Positions 8,674 to 17,307 of a DNA stretch of 64,000 nucleotides are shown in pieces (the stretch's first letter is position 1; each line of letters starts with the position of its first letter). Made by a program: the position numbers and the translations under genes. The notes under the pieces are model-generated. The model made no database searches. It saw only the letters and a list, made by a program, of their open reading frames with translations, and was not told the DNA's origin. Source of the stretch: Flavobacterium sp. (GTDB lineage: Bacteria > Bacteroidota > Bacteroidia > Flavobacteriales > Flavobacteriaceae); the NCBI GenBank assembly GCA_030153045.1, contig JASLID010000002.1:1-64000 (forward strand), written 5' to 3'.

Positions 8674-9435
8674 TTATTTCAAACTCGCTTTCAAATATTC
8701 TCTATTCATACGAGCGATATTTTCTAGTGAAATACCTTTTGGACATTCGATTTCGCAAGCTCCTGTATTCGTACAGTTACCAAATCCTTCTTCGTCCATT
8801 TGACGTACCATGTTTAATACACGATTAGTCGCTTCTACTTTTCCTTGTGGTAATAAAGCGTATTGAGACACTTTAGCTCCCACGAATAACATCGCAGATC
8901 CGTTTTTACAAGATGCTACACAAGCACCACAACCAATACAAGCTGCTGCTTCAAAAGATTTGTCGGCATCTTGCTTATTAATTGGAGTTGCGTTAGCATC
9001 GATAGTATTTCCTGAAGTATTTACAGAAACGAAACCTCCGGCTTGTTGAATTCTATCGAAAGAACTTCTGTCAACCACTAAATCTTTTACTACTGGGAAA
9101 GCTTTAGAACGCCATGGTTCAATAAAGATAGTATCTCCATCGTTGAACTTTCTCATGTGCAATTGACATGTTGTTGTTCCGGTATCTGGTCCGTGAGCTC
9201 TACCATTAATGTAAAGCGAACACATACCACAAATTCCTTCGCGACAATCATGGTCGAAAGCAACAGGTTCTTTTCTTTCGTTGACTAATTGCTCGTTTAA
9301 TTGGTCTAACATTTCCAAAAACGAACTAGCTGTAGAAACATTATCTAATTTATAAGTTTCCATGCTCCCTTGTGCTTTAGCGTTTTTTTGACGCCAAATT
9401 TTAAGGTTGATATTTATATTTTTTGCTGCAGACAT
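8674..9435 (-). CDS. sdhB: Succinate dehydrogenase / fumarate reductase iron-sulfur subunit
   Basis: Protein of 253 residues from the ATG at 9435 (MSAAKNININLKIWRQK). A longer frame up to 9486 overlaps the end of sdhA and adds a non-homologous N-terminus. It carries electrons from the flavoprotein to the membrane cytochrome through three clusters whose ligands are visible. The 2Fe-2S ligands are in CREGICGMC with a further Cys in TGTTTC; the 4Fe-4S and 3Fe-4S ligands are in CIGCGACVASC and CTNTGACEIECPKG. It is the last gene of sdhC-sdhA-sdhB, 28 bp after sdhA, with a terminator directly behind it. Confidence 0.96.
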   Translation of the reverse strand: MSAAKNININLKIWRQKNAKAQGSMETYKLDNVSTASSFLEMLDQLNEQLVNERKEPVAFDHDCREGICGMCSLYINGRAHGPDTGTTTCQLHMRKFNDGDTIFIEPWRSKAFPVVKDLVVDRSSFDRIQQAGGFVSVNTSGNTIDANATPINKQDADKSFEAAACIGCGACVASCKNGSAMLFVGAKVSQYALLPQGKVEATNRVLNMVRQMDEEGFGNCTNTGACEIECPKGISLENIARMNREYLKASLK

Positions 9436-9463
9436 AACTTTATCTTTTATACCTAATTGGCTA

Positions 9464-11473
9464 TTATTTGTAATTACGAGCTGCAATTTTAATTGACTCG
9501 TATTTTAAAACTTCTTTGTGTAATTCTTCTTTACTGATGTCATCGCCTTTGTATTCCCAAGCACCTACGAAAGCAAAGTTTTCGTCATCACGAAGCGTTT
9601 CTCCTTCAGCGTCTTGGTACTCTTCACGGAAGTGACCTCCACAAGACTCATTACGTTGCAACGCGTCCATTGCCATTAATTGCCCTAAGTCGATAAAATC
9701 AGCTACACGAAGTGCTTTTTCTAATTCGGCATTCATTTCGTCATTGCTTCCAGGAACGAATACGTCTTTGTAGAAATCTGCTTTTAATTGTGCAATTTCA
9801 GCAATAGCTTCGGTTAATCCTTGAGCATTACGTCCCATCCCTACTTTATTCCACATAATCAAACCTAATTTTTTATGGAAATGATCTACAGTTTTGGTTC
9901 CGTTATTGTTTAAGAAGAAATTGATTTGATCTTTAACTCTGTTTTCAGCTTCTACGAATTCTGGAGAATCTGTAGAGATTTTTCCAGTTCTGATTTCATC
10001 TGCTAAATAGTTAGAAACCGTGTAAGGCAATACGAAATAACCATCGGCTAAACCTTGCATTAAAGCCGAAGCTCCCAGTCGGTTTGCACCGTGATCAGAG
10101 AAATTAGCTTCTCCAGCTACGAAACAACCTGGAATAGTCGATTGTAAGTTATAATCAACCCAAACACCACCCATAGTATAGTGCACTGCTGGGTAAATTT
10201 TCATTGGTGTTTCGTACGGATTCTCATCTGTAATTTTTTGGTACATGGTAAACAAGTTACCATATTTTTCTTCTAACCATTTTTTACCCAATGAAGTGAT
10301 TTCTTCTTGAGAAGGATTGTGATTTCCTTTAGCATAAGCTACTTGTTTTCCTTTAGATTGAATCTCTGATGAGAAATCCAAATATACTCCTTCATTGGTA
10401 TCATTAGCTTCAATTCCGTGACCTGCGTCACAAACTTCTTTTGCGGCTCTTGAAGCCACATCACGAGGTACTAAGTTTCCAAAAGCTGGATATTTTCTTT
10501 CTAAGTAGTAATCTCTATCTTCTTCGGCAATTTGTGTTGGTTTTAATTTTCCAGCACGAATCGCTTCTGCATCTTCTTTTCTCTTTGGCACCCAAATACG
10601 TCCTGAGTTACGCAATGATTCAGACATCAACGTTAGTTTTGACTGATTCGTTCCGTGAACCGGAATACATGTTGGGTGGATTTGTACGTAACATGGATTA
10701 GCAAAAGCCGCACCTTGTTTGTGCACTTTCCAACCAGCAGTTACGTTACTTCCCATAGCATTCGTTGAAAGGAAATATACATTTCCATATCCTCCAGAAG
10801 CAATAATAACCGCATGTGCCGAATGTCTTTCGATTTCACCAGTAACTAAGTTACGTGCAATAATTCCACGAGCTTTTCCGTCAACCTTAACTAAGTCTAA
10901 CATTTCATGACGGTTGAACATTTCAACACGCCCTAATCCTATTTGACGAGATAAAGCAGAGTAAGCTCCTAACAACAATTGTTGTCCTGTTTGTCCAGCA
11001 GCATAAAAAGTACGTTGTACTTGTGTACCACCAAACGAACGGTTATCTAATAAACCTCCGTATTCACGAGCAAAAGGAACACCTTGAGCCACACATTGGT
11101 CGATAATATTTCCTGAAACTTCCGCTAAACGGTGAACGTTTGCTTCACGCGCACGGTAGTCACCACCTTTGATTGTATCGTAGAATAAACGGTAAACAGA
11201 ATCCCCGTCATTTTGATAATTCTTCGCTGCATTCACACCTCCTTGTGCAGCAATTGAGTGCGCACGACGAGGAGAATCTTGAAAACAAAATGCTTTTACA
11301 TTGTAACCCATTTCACCAAGTGAAGCGGCTGCAGAAGCACCTGCTAAACCGGTTCCTACCACAATAACATCAATTTTAGGACGGTTATTTGGAGCAACAA
11401 GCTTTAAATGATTTTTATGATTAGTCCATTTCTCTGAAATAGAACCTTCTGGTATTTTAGAATCTAACTTCAT
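9464..11473 (-). CDS. sdhA: Succinate dehydrogenase / fumarate reductase flavoprotein subunit
   Basis: Protein of 669 residues, the long type found with single-subunit cytochrome b558 enzymes. It oxidises succinate to fumarate with covalent FAD. The N-terminal dinucleotide-binding motif VVGTGLAGASAAASLGE is near residue 38-54. The flavinylation segment SIAAQGGVNAA, with its preceding His, is near 72-83. The active-site segment HPTCIPVHGTNQSKL is around 262, and the FAD/substrate region HGANRLGASALMQGLADG around 458-475. It is 18 bp downstream of sdhC. Confidence 0.97.
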   Translation of the reverse strand: MKLDSKIPEGSISEKWTNHKNHLKLVAPNNRPKIDVIVVGTGLAGASAAASLGEMGYNVKAFCFQDSPRRAHSIAAQGGVNAAKNYQNDGDSVYRLFYDTIKGGDYRAREANVHRLAEVSGNIIDQCVAQGVPFAREYGGLLDNRSFGGTQVQRTFYAAGQTGQQLLLGAYSALSRQIGLGRVEMFNRHEMLDLVKVDGKARGIIARNLVTGEIERHSAHAVIIASGGYGNVYFLSTNAMGSNVTAGWKVHKQGAAFANPCYVQIHPTCIPVHGTNQSKLTLMSESLRNSGRIWVPKRKEDAEAIRAGKLKPTQIAEEDRDYYLERKYPAFGNLVPRDVASRAAKEVCDAGHGIEANDTNEGVYLDFSSEIQSKGKQVAYAKGNHNPSQEEITSLGKKWLEEKYGNLFTMYQKITDENPYETPMKIYPAVHYTMGGVWVDYNLQSTIPGCFVAGEANFSDHGANRLGASALMQGLADGYFVLPYTVSNYLADEIRTGKISTDSPEFVEAENRVKDQINFFLNNNGTKTVDHFHKKLGLIMWNKVGMGRNAQGLTEAIAEIAQLKADFYKDVFVPGSNDEMNAELEKALRVADFIDLGQLMAMDALQRNESCGGHFREEYQDAEGETLRDDENFAFVGAWEYKGDDISKEELHKEVLKYESIKIAARNYK

Positions 11474-11491
11474 AATATATTCTGATGTTGA

Positions 11492-12313
11492 TTATTTAGT
11501 AAAATGAATGAAAAGTGGAATGATAGCAAACAATGTTGGTACAATGATCGCGAATCCCAGTCCAAAGAATTTAATTGCTGGCGTATATTTAGGATTGTTT
11601 GCTCCCAAAGATTGGAAAGCACTTTGAAATCCGTGCATTAAGTGAAAAGCTAATACAATCATCGCTAACACATAAAATATAGTAAACGCTAATCCGTATT
11701 GAGGATCTCTAAAGAAATCGAAAGTAATTTTATGCAAATCTTTGTATGCTTCTTTTACTTTTACATTGGCATTTGCATCGTAAATTTCAGTTCTATTTTT
11801 TACAACATAGGTTTGGTCTGCTACAGGAACATAACCACCATCAGTAGTTAAATAAAAATCTTGTTTCATTCCCGGCTGCACTTCAATGGTTGTTTTTTGC
11901 AACGGCATTTTTTCGTCAAAATGCATTTTTGCCCAAAAATTCATCATGTGAGTAGCAATAAAAACCAAAATTACAGTTCCTAAAACCGCCATATTTCTTG
12001 ACGCCATAGAACTATTGCTTTGTGGATTATTCATAGCATACGCAATAGGTCTTGCTTTTTTGTTTTGAATTGCCAGCATAATTCCATCGATAGCATGGAA
12101 AACAATTGAAATGTAGGTTAGGTAAGATAATAATTTTACCGCAGGATTTGAAGTCATAAACAATGCATACTGATTGAAATGTAATGCATCGCTAAAAATT
12201 AACTGAAGGTTACCAGCTAAATGACCAGCCAAAAACAAGCATAAAAATAAACCTGTAAGAGCCATCCAGTATTTCTTTGCTAAAGATGACTTTAAAAGTG
12301 CAGATTTTGCCAT
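11492..12313 (-). CDS. sdhC: Succinate dehydrogenase cytochrome b558 subunit (type B, five helices)
   Basis: Protein of 273 residues with five hydrophobic segments, near residues 15-33, 58-80, 106-125, 207-228 and 246-268. This matches the single-chain di-heme anchor of type B succinate:menaquinone reductases. Candidate heme ligands are His in LAGHLAG, FHAIDG, ATHMMNF and LMHGFQ. A soluble loop of about 70 residues between helices 3 and 4 (KTTIEVQPGMKQDFYLTT and following) is larger than in Bacillus and usual for Bacteroidetes. It passes electrons to menaquinone in the inner membrane. First gene of the operon; its promoter is at 12352-12382. Confidence 0.94.
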   Translation of the reverse strand: MAKSALLKSSLAKKYWMALTGLFLCLFLAGHLAGNLQLIFSDALHFNQYALFMTSNPAVKLLSYLTYISIVFHAIDGIMLAIQNKKARPIAYAMNNPQSNSSMASRNMAVLGTVILVFIATHMMNFWAKMHFDEKMPLQKTTIEVQPGMKQDFYLTTDGGYVPVADQTYVVKNRTEIYDANANVKVKEAYKDLHKITFDFFRDPQYGLAFTIFYVLAMIVLAFHLMHGFQSAFQSLGANNPKYTPAIKFFGLGFAIIVPTLFAIIPLFIHFTK

Positions 12314-12351
12314 AATATTTGTTTGATTGTAGAGTTTTTAAAAAATTCAAA

Positions 12352-12382
12352 CAAAAATAAAGCAATTTGGGTGTTTGTACAA
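12352..12382 (-). promoter_or_regulatory. Promoter of sdhC-sdhA-sdhB
   Basis: On the minus strand TATTTTTG (12352-12359) is a perfect -7 box with TTG (12380-12382) 20 bp upstream. Transcription would start near 12345, about 32 nt before the sdhC ATG. The rest of the 170-bp gap to the next gene shows nothing else I can name. Confidence 0.7.
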
Positions 12383-12483
12383 CCTTTTAGAAGTAATTTA
12401 TAATGAATTTAAAGTGGACTTAAATAGCATTGATTATCAAATAGTTAAACCCACTTTGTTTTGTGTTTTTTGTCAGTAAAAAA

Positions 12484-13356
12484 CTATTTCACATAACTAG
12501 GGATCAAACCCCTTAGTCCCATATCGACAACGTTTTCGCCATTTGCAGGTTCATATTTACCATCAGCGGTCACTTCGGTCCATTCAAAACTATTGTTTAT
12601 AGACAACGAAAGCGTAATAGTAATATCAGTTGTTTCGTTTCCGGTAATGACAAGATTTTCAGCAAATTTTCCAGTAACCACACATGATCCTGCTGGAATT
12701 GGTGAGCTGGCGTGCAACGGATTTGGCACTGTTGTTGCTCCAGCAGGCGCTTGTCCTGACGTTGAATAACTAAACCCTTGCAAACCAAATGCCCAATAGC
12801 CTTGATCTTTATTTCCGTTGACAGTGTAACTATATCCTCCAGAAGTAAAAGTGGTCAAGTAATTTCTAAAACCTACAAAACTCGCCAGTGTTCCAGTATA
12901 TTCTGTTCCGGCACTTAACACTTTTATATTATAATCTTGGTAAGAAAGCGAACATCTTACCCATTCGTAACTTCCTACTTTTAGTTGACTTAAAGGAATC
13001 GAGATAAAAGCTTCGCCTTGACCCACAATTGTTGCTTTACTAAAATCGATAGCATTAGCACCTCCAGCGGTTGTTTCTGCATTTCTATACAATACTTCAC
13101 CCTGACCCAAAGCCGTGAATGCAGTAGGTGCCAACTCTAAATAATGTGAACTTATTTTATTAAAAATAGGAGATTGCGCGGCGTGACCCGCAGGAACTGT
13201 CGATGGTTGTCCTAAATTATCCAATCGAGCTTGAGTGGGATCAAACTTAAACTTAACGATTAATTGCGGCTCAGCTTGCTCTTTGTCATCATTATCAGTA
13301 CACGATAATAAAAATAGTGAAGCGAACAGTATTGAATACAAATATTTCATTTTCAT
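12484..13356 (-). CDS. Lipoprotein of unknown function, possibly MbnP-like
   Basis: Protein of 290 residues from the ATG at 13356; a second ATG two codons later fits equally well. It has a lipoprotein signal with lipobox LLSC, then an acidic linker (TDNDDKEQAEP). The mature part is a beta-rich domain of about 260 residues. It begins LIVKFKFDPTQARLDN and has ISSHYLELAP, FISIPLSQLKVGSYEW and repeated aromatic/Gly segments. The order of a KFKFD-type first strand, a surface-exposed substitution-rich loop and a GSYEWV strand is reminiscent of MbnP-like copper-associated lipoproteins, but I see no confirming motif and treat this as a weak guess. It is divergent from the Crp/Fnr gene, 140 bp away. 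Confidence 0.7.
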   Translation of the reverse strand: MKMKYLYSILFASLFLLSCTDNDDKEQAEPQLIVKFKFDPTQARLDNLGQPSTVPAGHAAQSPIFNKISSHYLELAPTAFTALGQGEVLYRNAETTAGGANAIDFSKATIVGQGEAFISIPLSQLKVGSYEWVRCSLSYQDYNIKVLSAGTEYTGTLASFVGFRNYLTTFTSGGYSYTVNGNKDQGYWAFGLQGFSYSTSGQAPAGATTVPNPLHASSPIPAGSCVVTGKFAENLVITGNETTDITITLSLSINNSFEWTEVTADGKYEPANGENVVDMGLRGLIPSYVK

Positions 13357-13496
13357 AATTGTAAGTTTTAAATTCAACAAGCTTAAAGTTTCTTTGTTAA
13401 TCAGTTCAATTATTTTTTTGATAAAAATATGGTTTTTAATATTTTACACAAGACATTTAGCATTAAAAAGATATTTTTGTATTCAATTCAATAAAA

Positions 13497-14093
13497 ATGG
13501 GAGATAATAATAACGATAAAGCTTTTTTAGATTATTTAAATCTGATTGTCGCTAATGATAACGAAAAGCTTCACCATCTTATTTTGAAAGCCAAAAATAA
13601 GTTTAGCGTTTTGCATTTAAAGAAAAACGAATACTTTGTTAAAGAAGGAGAAGTGTGCCTTTATTTTTGCTTTGTTGAAAGCGGCATTTTACAACATTCG
13701 GTTTCAGTTTTAGAGGAAGAAAAAACCACTTATCTGGCCTTACGAAACACGGTTACGAGTTCCTTAAACAGTTTTTTATTAAAAAAACCTTCCCGAAAAA
13801 GCGTAAAAGCTATTGCCGATTGTAAATTATGGGTTGTTGACATCGAAACTTTTAAATCTTTAATCGAAAACAACAAAGTCTTTAACCAGTTTTATTACAA
13901 TTTAATTGAAAGACAAATTTGTTTAATTGACGATTATCGTATCGATTTACTTACCTTAACTCCAGAAGAACGTTATAAAAAGCTGTTAGTTACTGAACCC
14001 AAACTCTTACAAGAAGTTCCATTGCATTATTTGGCTTCTTTTTTAGGCATTTCATCAAGACACATGAGCCGAATTAGAAAAAATATAAAATAA
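13497..14093 (+). CDS. Crp/Fnr family transcriptional regulator
   Basis: Protein of 198 residues with an N-terminal cyclic-nucleotide-binding-like beta roll (KKNEYFVKEGEVCLYFCFVESG near residues 40-62). It lacks the full cAMP-binding phosphate cassette, as is usual in Bacteroidetes members of this family. The C-terminal winged helix has the recognition region LASFLGISSRHMSRIRK (about 178-195). It has no Fnr-type Cys cluster, so it is not an iron-sulfur oxygen sensor of the classical kind. It may act on the divergent lipoprotein gene, but this is only inferred from position. A TATTTTTG box at 13472-13479 lies 18 bp before the ATG. Confidence 0.88.
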   Translation: MGDNNNDKAFLDYLNLIVANDNEKLHHLILKAKNKFSVLHLKKNEYFVKEGEVCLYFCFVESGILQHSVSVLEEEKTTYLALRNTVTSSLNSFLLKKPSRKSVKAIADCKLWVVDIETFKSLIENNKVFNQFYYNLIERQICLIDDYRIDLLTLTPEERYKKLLVTEPKLLQEVPLHYLASFLGISSRHMSRIRKNIK

Positions 14094-14164
14094 TGCCATT
14101 TGGCTACATTTTAAAAAAATCCTTTACTTAAATTTGATAAATAATTCAATAATATTTATCAATC

Positions 14165-15457
14165 ATGAAATACCACCAAATAGATCGCGACTTGTTCATC
14201 AAAAATCGAAAAAAATTCACTTCGATGATGAAACCCAACAGTGTTGCCGTTTTCAACTCTAACGACATTTATCCAGTTTCTGCCGACAGTACTTTGCCGT
14301 TTGCACAACATCGCGATATTTTTTACTTATCGGGAGTAGACCAAGAAGAAAGTATTTTATTACTTTTTCCTGACGCTCCGTATGAAAACTTAAAAGAAAT
14401 TTTATTTTTAAAAGAAACCAACGAGCATATTGCGATTTGGGAAGGTGAGAAACTGACCAAAGATCGCGCTTTTGAAGTTTCAGGTGTTAAAACCGTAATT
14501 TGGTTACAGGATTTCCACAAAACATTAAAGGAAATTATGGCTTACGCCGAAACGATATACATCAACACTAACGAACATTATCGCGCAACTATTGAAACCG
14601 AAACTCGTGAAGCGCGTTTTATCAAATGGTGGAAAGAAACTTATCCAGCACATAAAGTCGAAAAATCGAACCCAATCTTACAACGTATTCGTTCTATTAA
14701 AGAAAGTGAAGAAATCGATTTAATTCAACAAGCCTGTAATATTACCGAAAAAGGAGTTCGCCGTTTGTTATCGTTCGTGAAACCTAACGTAATGGAATAT
14801 GAAATTGAAGCTGAATTGGCTCACGAATTTTTACGCAATCGTTCTAAAGGTTTTGCTTACACTCCAATTATTGCTTCAGGAAATAACGCTAACGTACTTC
14901 ACTATATCGAAAACAACCAACAGTGTCATGCTGGCGATTTGATTTTATTAGATGTAGGAGCAGAATATGCTAACTATTCAAGTGATTTAACCCGTATGAT
15001 TCCTGTTTCAGGTCGTTTTACCGACAGACAACGTGCGGTTTACAATGCGGTTTTGAATGTGAAAAACGAAGCGACTAAAATGTTAGTTCCTGGAACATTA
15101 TGGAAACAATATCATGTAGAAGTGGGCAAAGTCATGACATCTGAACTAATTGGTTTAGGATTGCTTGACAAAGCCGATGTACAAAACGAAAATCCAGATT
15201 GGCCAGCGTATAAAAAATATTTCATGCACGGAACTTCGCACCATTTAGGGTTAGATACCCACGATTACGGTTTATTACACGAACCAATGCAACCCAATAT
15301 GGTTTTCACTGTAGAACCTGGCATCTACATTCCAGCAGAAGGTCTTGGTATTCGTTTAGAAGATGACGTGGTCATTCAAGAAAAAGGAGAAGCCTTTAAC
15401 CTAATGCGCAACATTCCAATTGAAGCCGATGAAATTGAAAGCATCATGAATAGCTAA
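14165..15457 (+). CDS. pepP: Xaa-Pro aminopeptidase (aminopeptidase P, M24B)
   Basis: Protein of 430 residues, usual length for aminopeptidase P. It removes N-terminal residues preceding proline with a dinuclear metal centre. Metal ligands are visible in the C-terminal pita-bread domain: the two Asp in LLDVGAEYANYSSDLTR, His in HGTSHHLGLDTHD, and Glu in FTVEPGIYIP and in IRLEDDV. The N-terminal domain carries SDIYPVSADSTLPFAQ-like creatinase features (NSNDIYPVSAD, HRDIFYLSGVDQ). Monocistronic with a terminator 29 bp downstream. Confidence 0.94.
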   Translation: MKYHQIDRDLFIKNRKKFTSMMKPNSVAVFNSNDIYPVSADSTLPFAQHRDIFYLSGVDQEESILLLFPDAPYENLKEILFLKETNEHIAIWEGEKLTKDRAFEVSGVKTVIWLQDFHKTLKEIMAYAETIYINTNEHYRATIETETREARFIKWWKETYPAHKVEKSNPILQRIRSIKESEEIDLIQQACNITEKGVRRLLSFVKPNVMEYEIEAELAHEFLRNRSKGFAYTPIIASGNNANVLHYIENNQQCHAGDLILLDVGAEYANYSSDLTRMIPVSGRFTDRQRAVYNAVLNVKNEATKMLVPGTLWKQYHVEVGKVMTSELIGLGLLDKADVQNENPDWPAYKKYFMHGTSHHLGLDTHDYGLLHEPMQPNMVFTVEPGIYIPAEGLGIRLEDDVVIQEKGEAFNLMRNIPIEADEIESIMNS

Positions 15458-15485
15458 TTCAACAACAACTAGATTTACATCAAAA

Positions 15486-15514
15486 AAAGACTCGCAAAAA
15501 ACGAGTCTTTTTTT
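15486..15514 (+). terminator. Intrinsic terminator after pepP
   Basis: AAAGACTCG and CGAGTCTTT around a 7-nt A-rich loop, followed by a T-run; a classic Rho-independent terminator. Confidence 0.88.
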
Positions 15515-15541
15515 ATTACTTTTATATAAATCCATAAAAAT

Positions 15542-16438
15542 ATGAAACCCTTTTTATTCCTTATATTTTTACTTTCTGTTCAATACGTCTTTTCGCAAAC
15601 CGAAGGTTTTTCAAAAAACAGCGATTCCAGCCTAACCTATTATAAAACATTTGGCGAAGGATCTCCCATTTTAATCATTAATGGCGGACCGGGAATGAAT
15701 AGCAACGGATTTGAAGCGATGGCAAAAACCTTATCGAAAAATCACAAAACAATTGTTTATGACCAAAGAGGAACTGGAAAATCAAAACTACCGGAGTTAA
15801 ATTCAACAACGATTTCCATGAAAATCATGGCTGATGATATTGAGTATTTGCGCAAACATCTGAAAATTAAAAAATGGGTTATTTTGGGTCATTCTTTTGG
15901 CGGAATGTTGGCGTCATATTATGCCACTATTTACCCAAACAGTATTACCAAATTGATTTTATCTTCATCAGGCGGTGTTGATTTAAGCTTATTAAACAGT
16001 TCCAATTTAATTGAATCTGGATTGAGCAAAATAGAAAGAGACTCCTTACAATACTGGAATGACAAAATTGAAAAAGGCGACACCAGTCACCCAACCAGAT
16101 TAGGAAGAGGAAGAGCGATGGCACCAGCGTATGTTTACAATCGAAAATTCATTCCGATCATTGCCGAAAGACTCACCCAAGGAAACTCGACCATAAACGG
16201 ATTATTATGGAGCGACATGCAAAACATTAAATTTGATTGCAAAAACAAGCTAAAATCTTTTCAAAAACCGGTTTTAATCATCCAAGGAAAAGAAGATATT
16301 ATTAGTAAAGAAATTGGCGAAATTGCTTTGAAAACATTCCCCAATTCGAAAATGATTTTACTTGAAAATTCCAAACATTACGGATGGCTTGACGCTGAAG
16401 AAAAATACTTTGGCACCATTGAGGCTTTTTTAAAATAA
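15542..16438 (+). CDS. Secreted alpha/beta hydrolase, proline-iminopeptidase-like (S33)
   Basis: Protein of 298 residues with a Sec signal peptide (MKPFLFLIFLLSVQYVFSQ). The alpha/beta hydrolase signatures are the oxyanion segment NGGPGMNSNGF near residue 46-56, YDQRGTGKS near 76-84 (typical of prolyl aminopeptidases), and the nucleophile elbow GHSFGGM near 119-125. The catalytic His is in SKHYGWLD near the end. The S33 type suggests removal of N-terminal proline in the periplasm, but substrate is not certain. It precedes another alpha/beta hydrolase gene by 86 bp. Confidence 0.88.
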   Translation: MKPFLFLIFLLSVQYVFSQTEGFSKNSDSSLTYYKTFGEGSPILIINGGPGMNSNGFEAMAKTLSKNHKTIVYDQRGTGKSKLPELNSTTISMKIMADDIEYLRKHLKIKKWVILGHSFGGMLASYYATIYPNSITKLILSSSGGVDLSLLNSSNLIESGLSKIERDSLQYWNDKIEKGDTSHPTRLGRGRAMAPAYVYNRKFIPIIAERLTQGNSTINGLLWSDMQNIKFDCKNKLKSFQKPVLIIQGKEDIISKEIGEIALKTFPNSKMILLENSKHYGWLDAEEKYFGTIEAFLK

Positions 16439-16524
16439 AATAATTTGCTTTTCATTCAAAATACTTGTCGAAGAAGAAACCTAATACTACTTTTACATCA
16501 TAAAATAAGACCTTAAACTTTAGT

Positions 16525-17307
16525 TTGAATACACTCCTCTATAAAAACACCAAAATTGCTTATTCTGAAATCGGAAAAGGAACTGCTGTGGTGTTGCTTC
16601 ACGGTTTTTTAGAAAATTCGACCATGTGGGATTTTCATACGGAAGAATTGGCGCAAAAACATCATGTAATTACTATCGATTTGTTAGGTCATGGCAAAAG
16701 TGAATGCCTTGGATATATTCACACTATGGAAGACCAAGCTGATATGGTTTATGCCGTTTTACATCATCTAAAAATTAAAAAGGCTATTTTTGTAGGACAT
16801 TCGATGGGTGGTTATGTCGCTTTGGCTTTCGCCGAATTGTATCCCACCTTCATGAAAGGATTGGTTTTATTAAACTCTACTTCAAAAGCAGATAGCGAAG
16901 AACGCAAAACCAATCGTGACCGAGCCATAATCGCTGTAAAGAAAGATTACTCTACTTTTATTCGAATGTCAATTGCCAATTTGTTTAGCGAGGACAACCG
17001 CGAAAAGTTGATTGACGAAATAGAAAGTGTAAAACTTGAGGCTTTAAAAACACCACTTCAAGGAATCGTTGCCGCACTGGAAGGAATGAAAGTTCGCAAA
17101 GACCGTGAAATACTTTTACATACTTCAACCTTTCCTATTCAGTTAATTTTAGGGAAAAAAGATCCTGTTTTGAATTACGAAGAAAACAAAAAACAAATAG
17201 AAGGAACCCATCTCAAATTTTATGCTTTCCCTGATGGACATATGAGTCATATTGAAAACAGAGCCCAATTGGGCAAGGTGTTGTTGGATTTTTTAAAAAT
17301 CTGTTAG
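16525..17307 (+). CDS. Cytosolic alpha/beta hydrolase (TTG start)
   Basis: Protein of 260 residues without signal peptide. The only start that preserves the first strand (NTLLYKNTKIAYSEIG) is a TTG at 16525; the next ATG would delete the oxyanion region. Motifs are HGFLENSTMWD near 26-36, the nucleophile elbow GHSMGGY near 91-97, the acid in LGKKDPVL near 210, and His in DGHMSHIEN near 238. It resembles the broad 3-oxoadipate-enol-lactonase/BioH-like group; substrate unknown. Its stop overlaps the end of the convergent AddB-like gene by 4 bp. Confidence 0.88.
   Translation: MNTLLYKNTKIAYSEIGKGTAVVLLHGFLENSTMWDFHTEELAQKHHVITIDLLGHGKSECLGYIHTMEDQADMVYAVLHHLKIKKAIFVGHSMGGYVALAFAELYPTFMKGLVLLNSTSKADSEERKTNRDRAIIAVKKDYSTFIRMSIANLFSEDNREKLIDEIESVKLEALKTPLQGIVAALEGMKVRKDREILLHTSTFPIQLILGKKDPVLNYEENKKQIEGTHLKFYAFPDGHMSHIENRAQLGKVLLDFLKIC

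Noticed and set aside
9436..9486. Longer N-terminus for sdhB
   Set aside because: It overlaps the sdhA 3' end and the residues (MQLVITNNSQLGIKDKV) have no family counterpart; MSAAKNIN fits the usual start.
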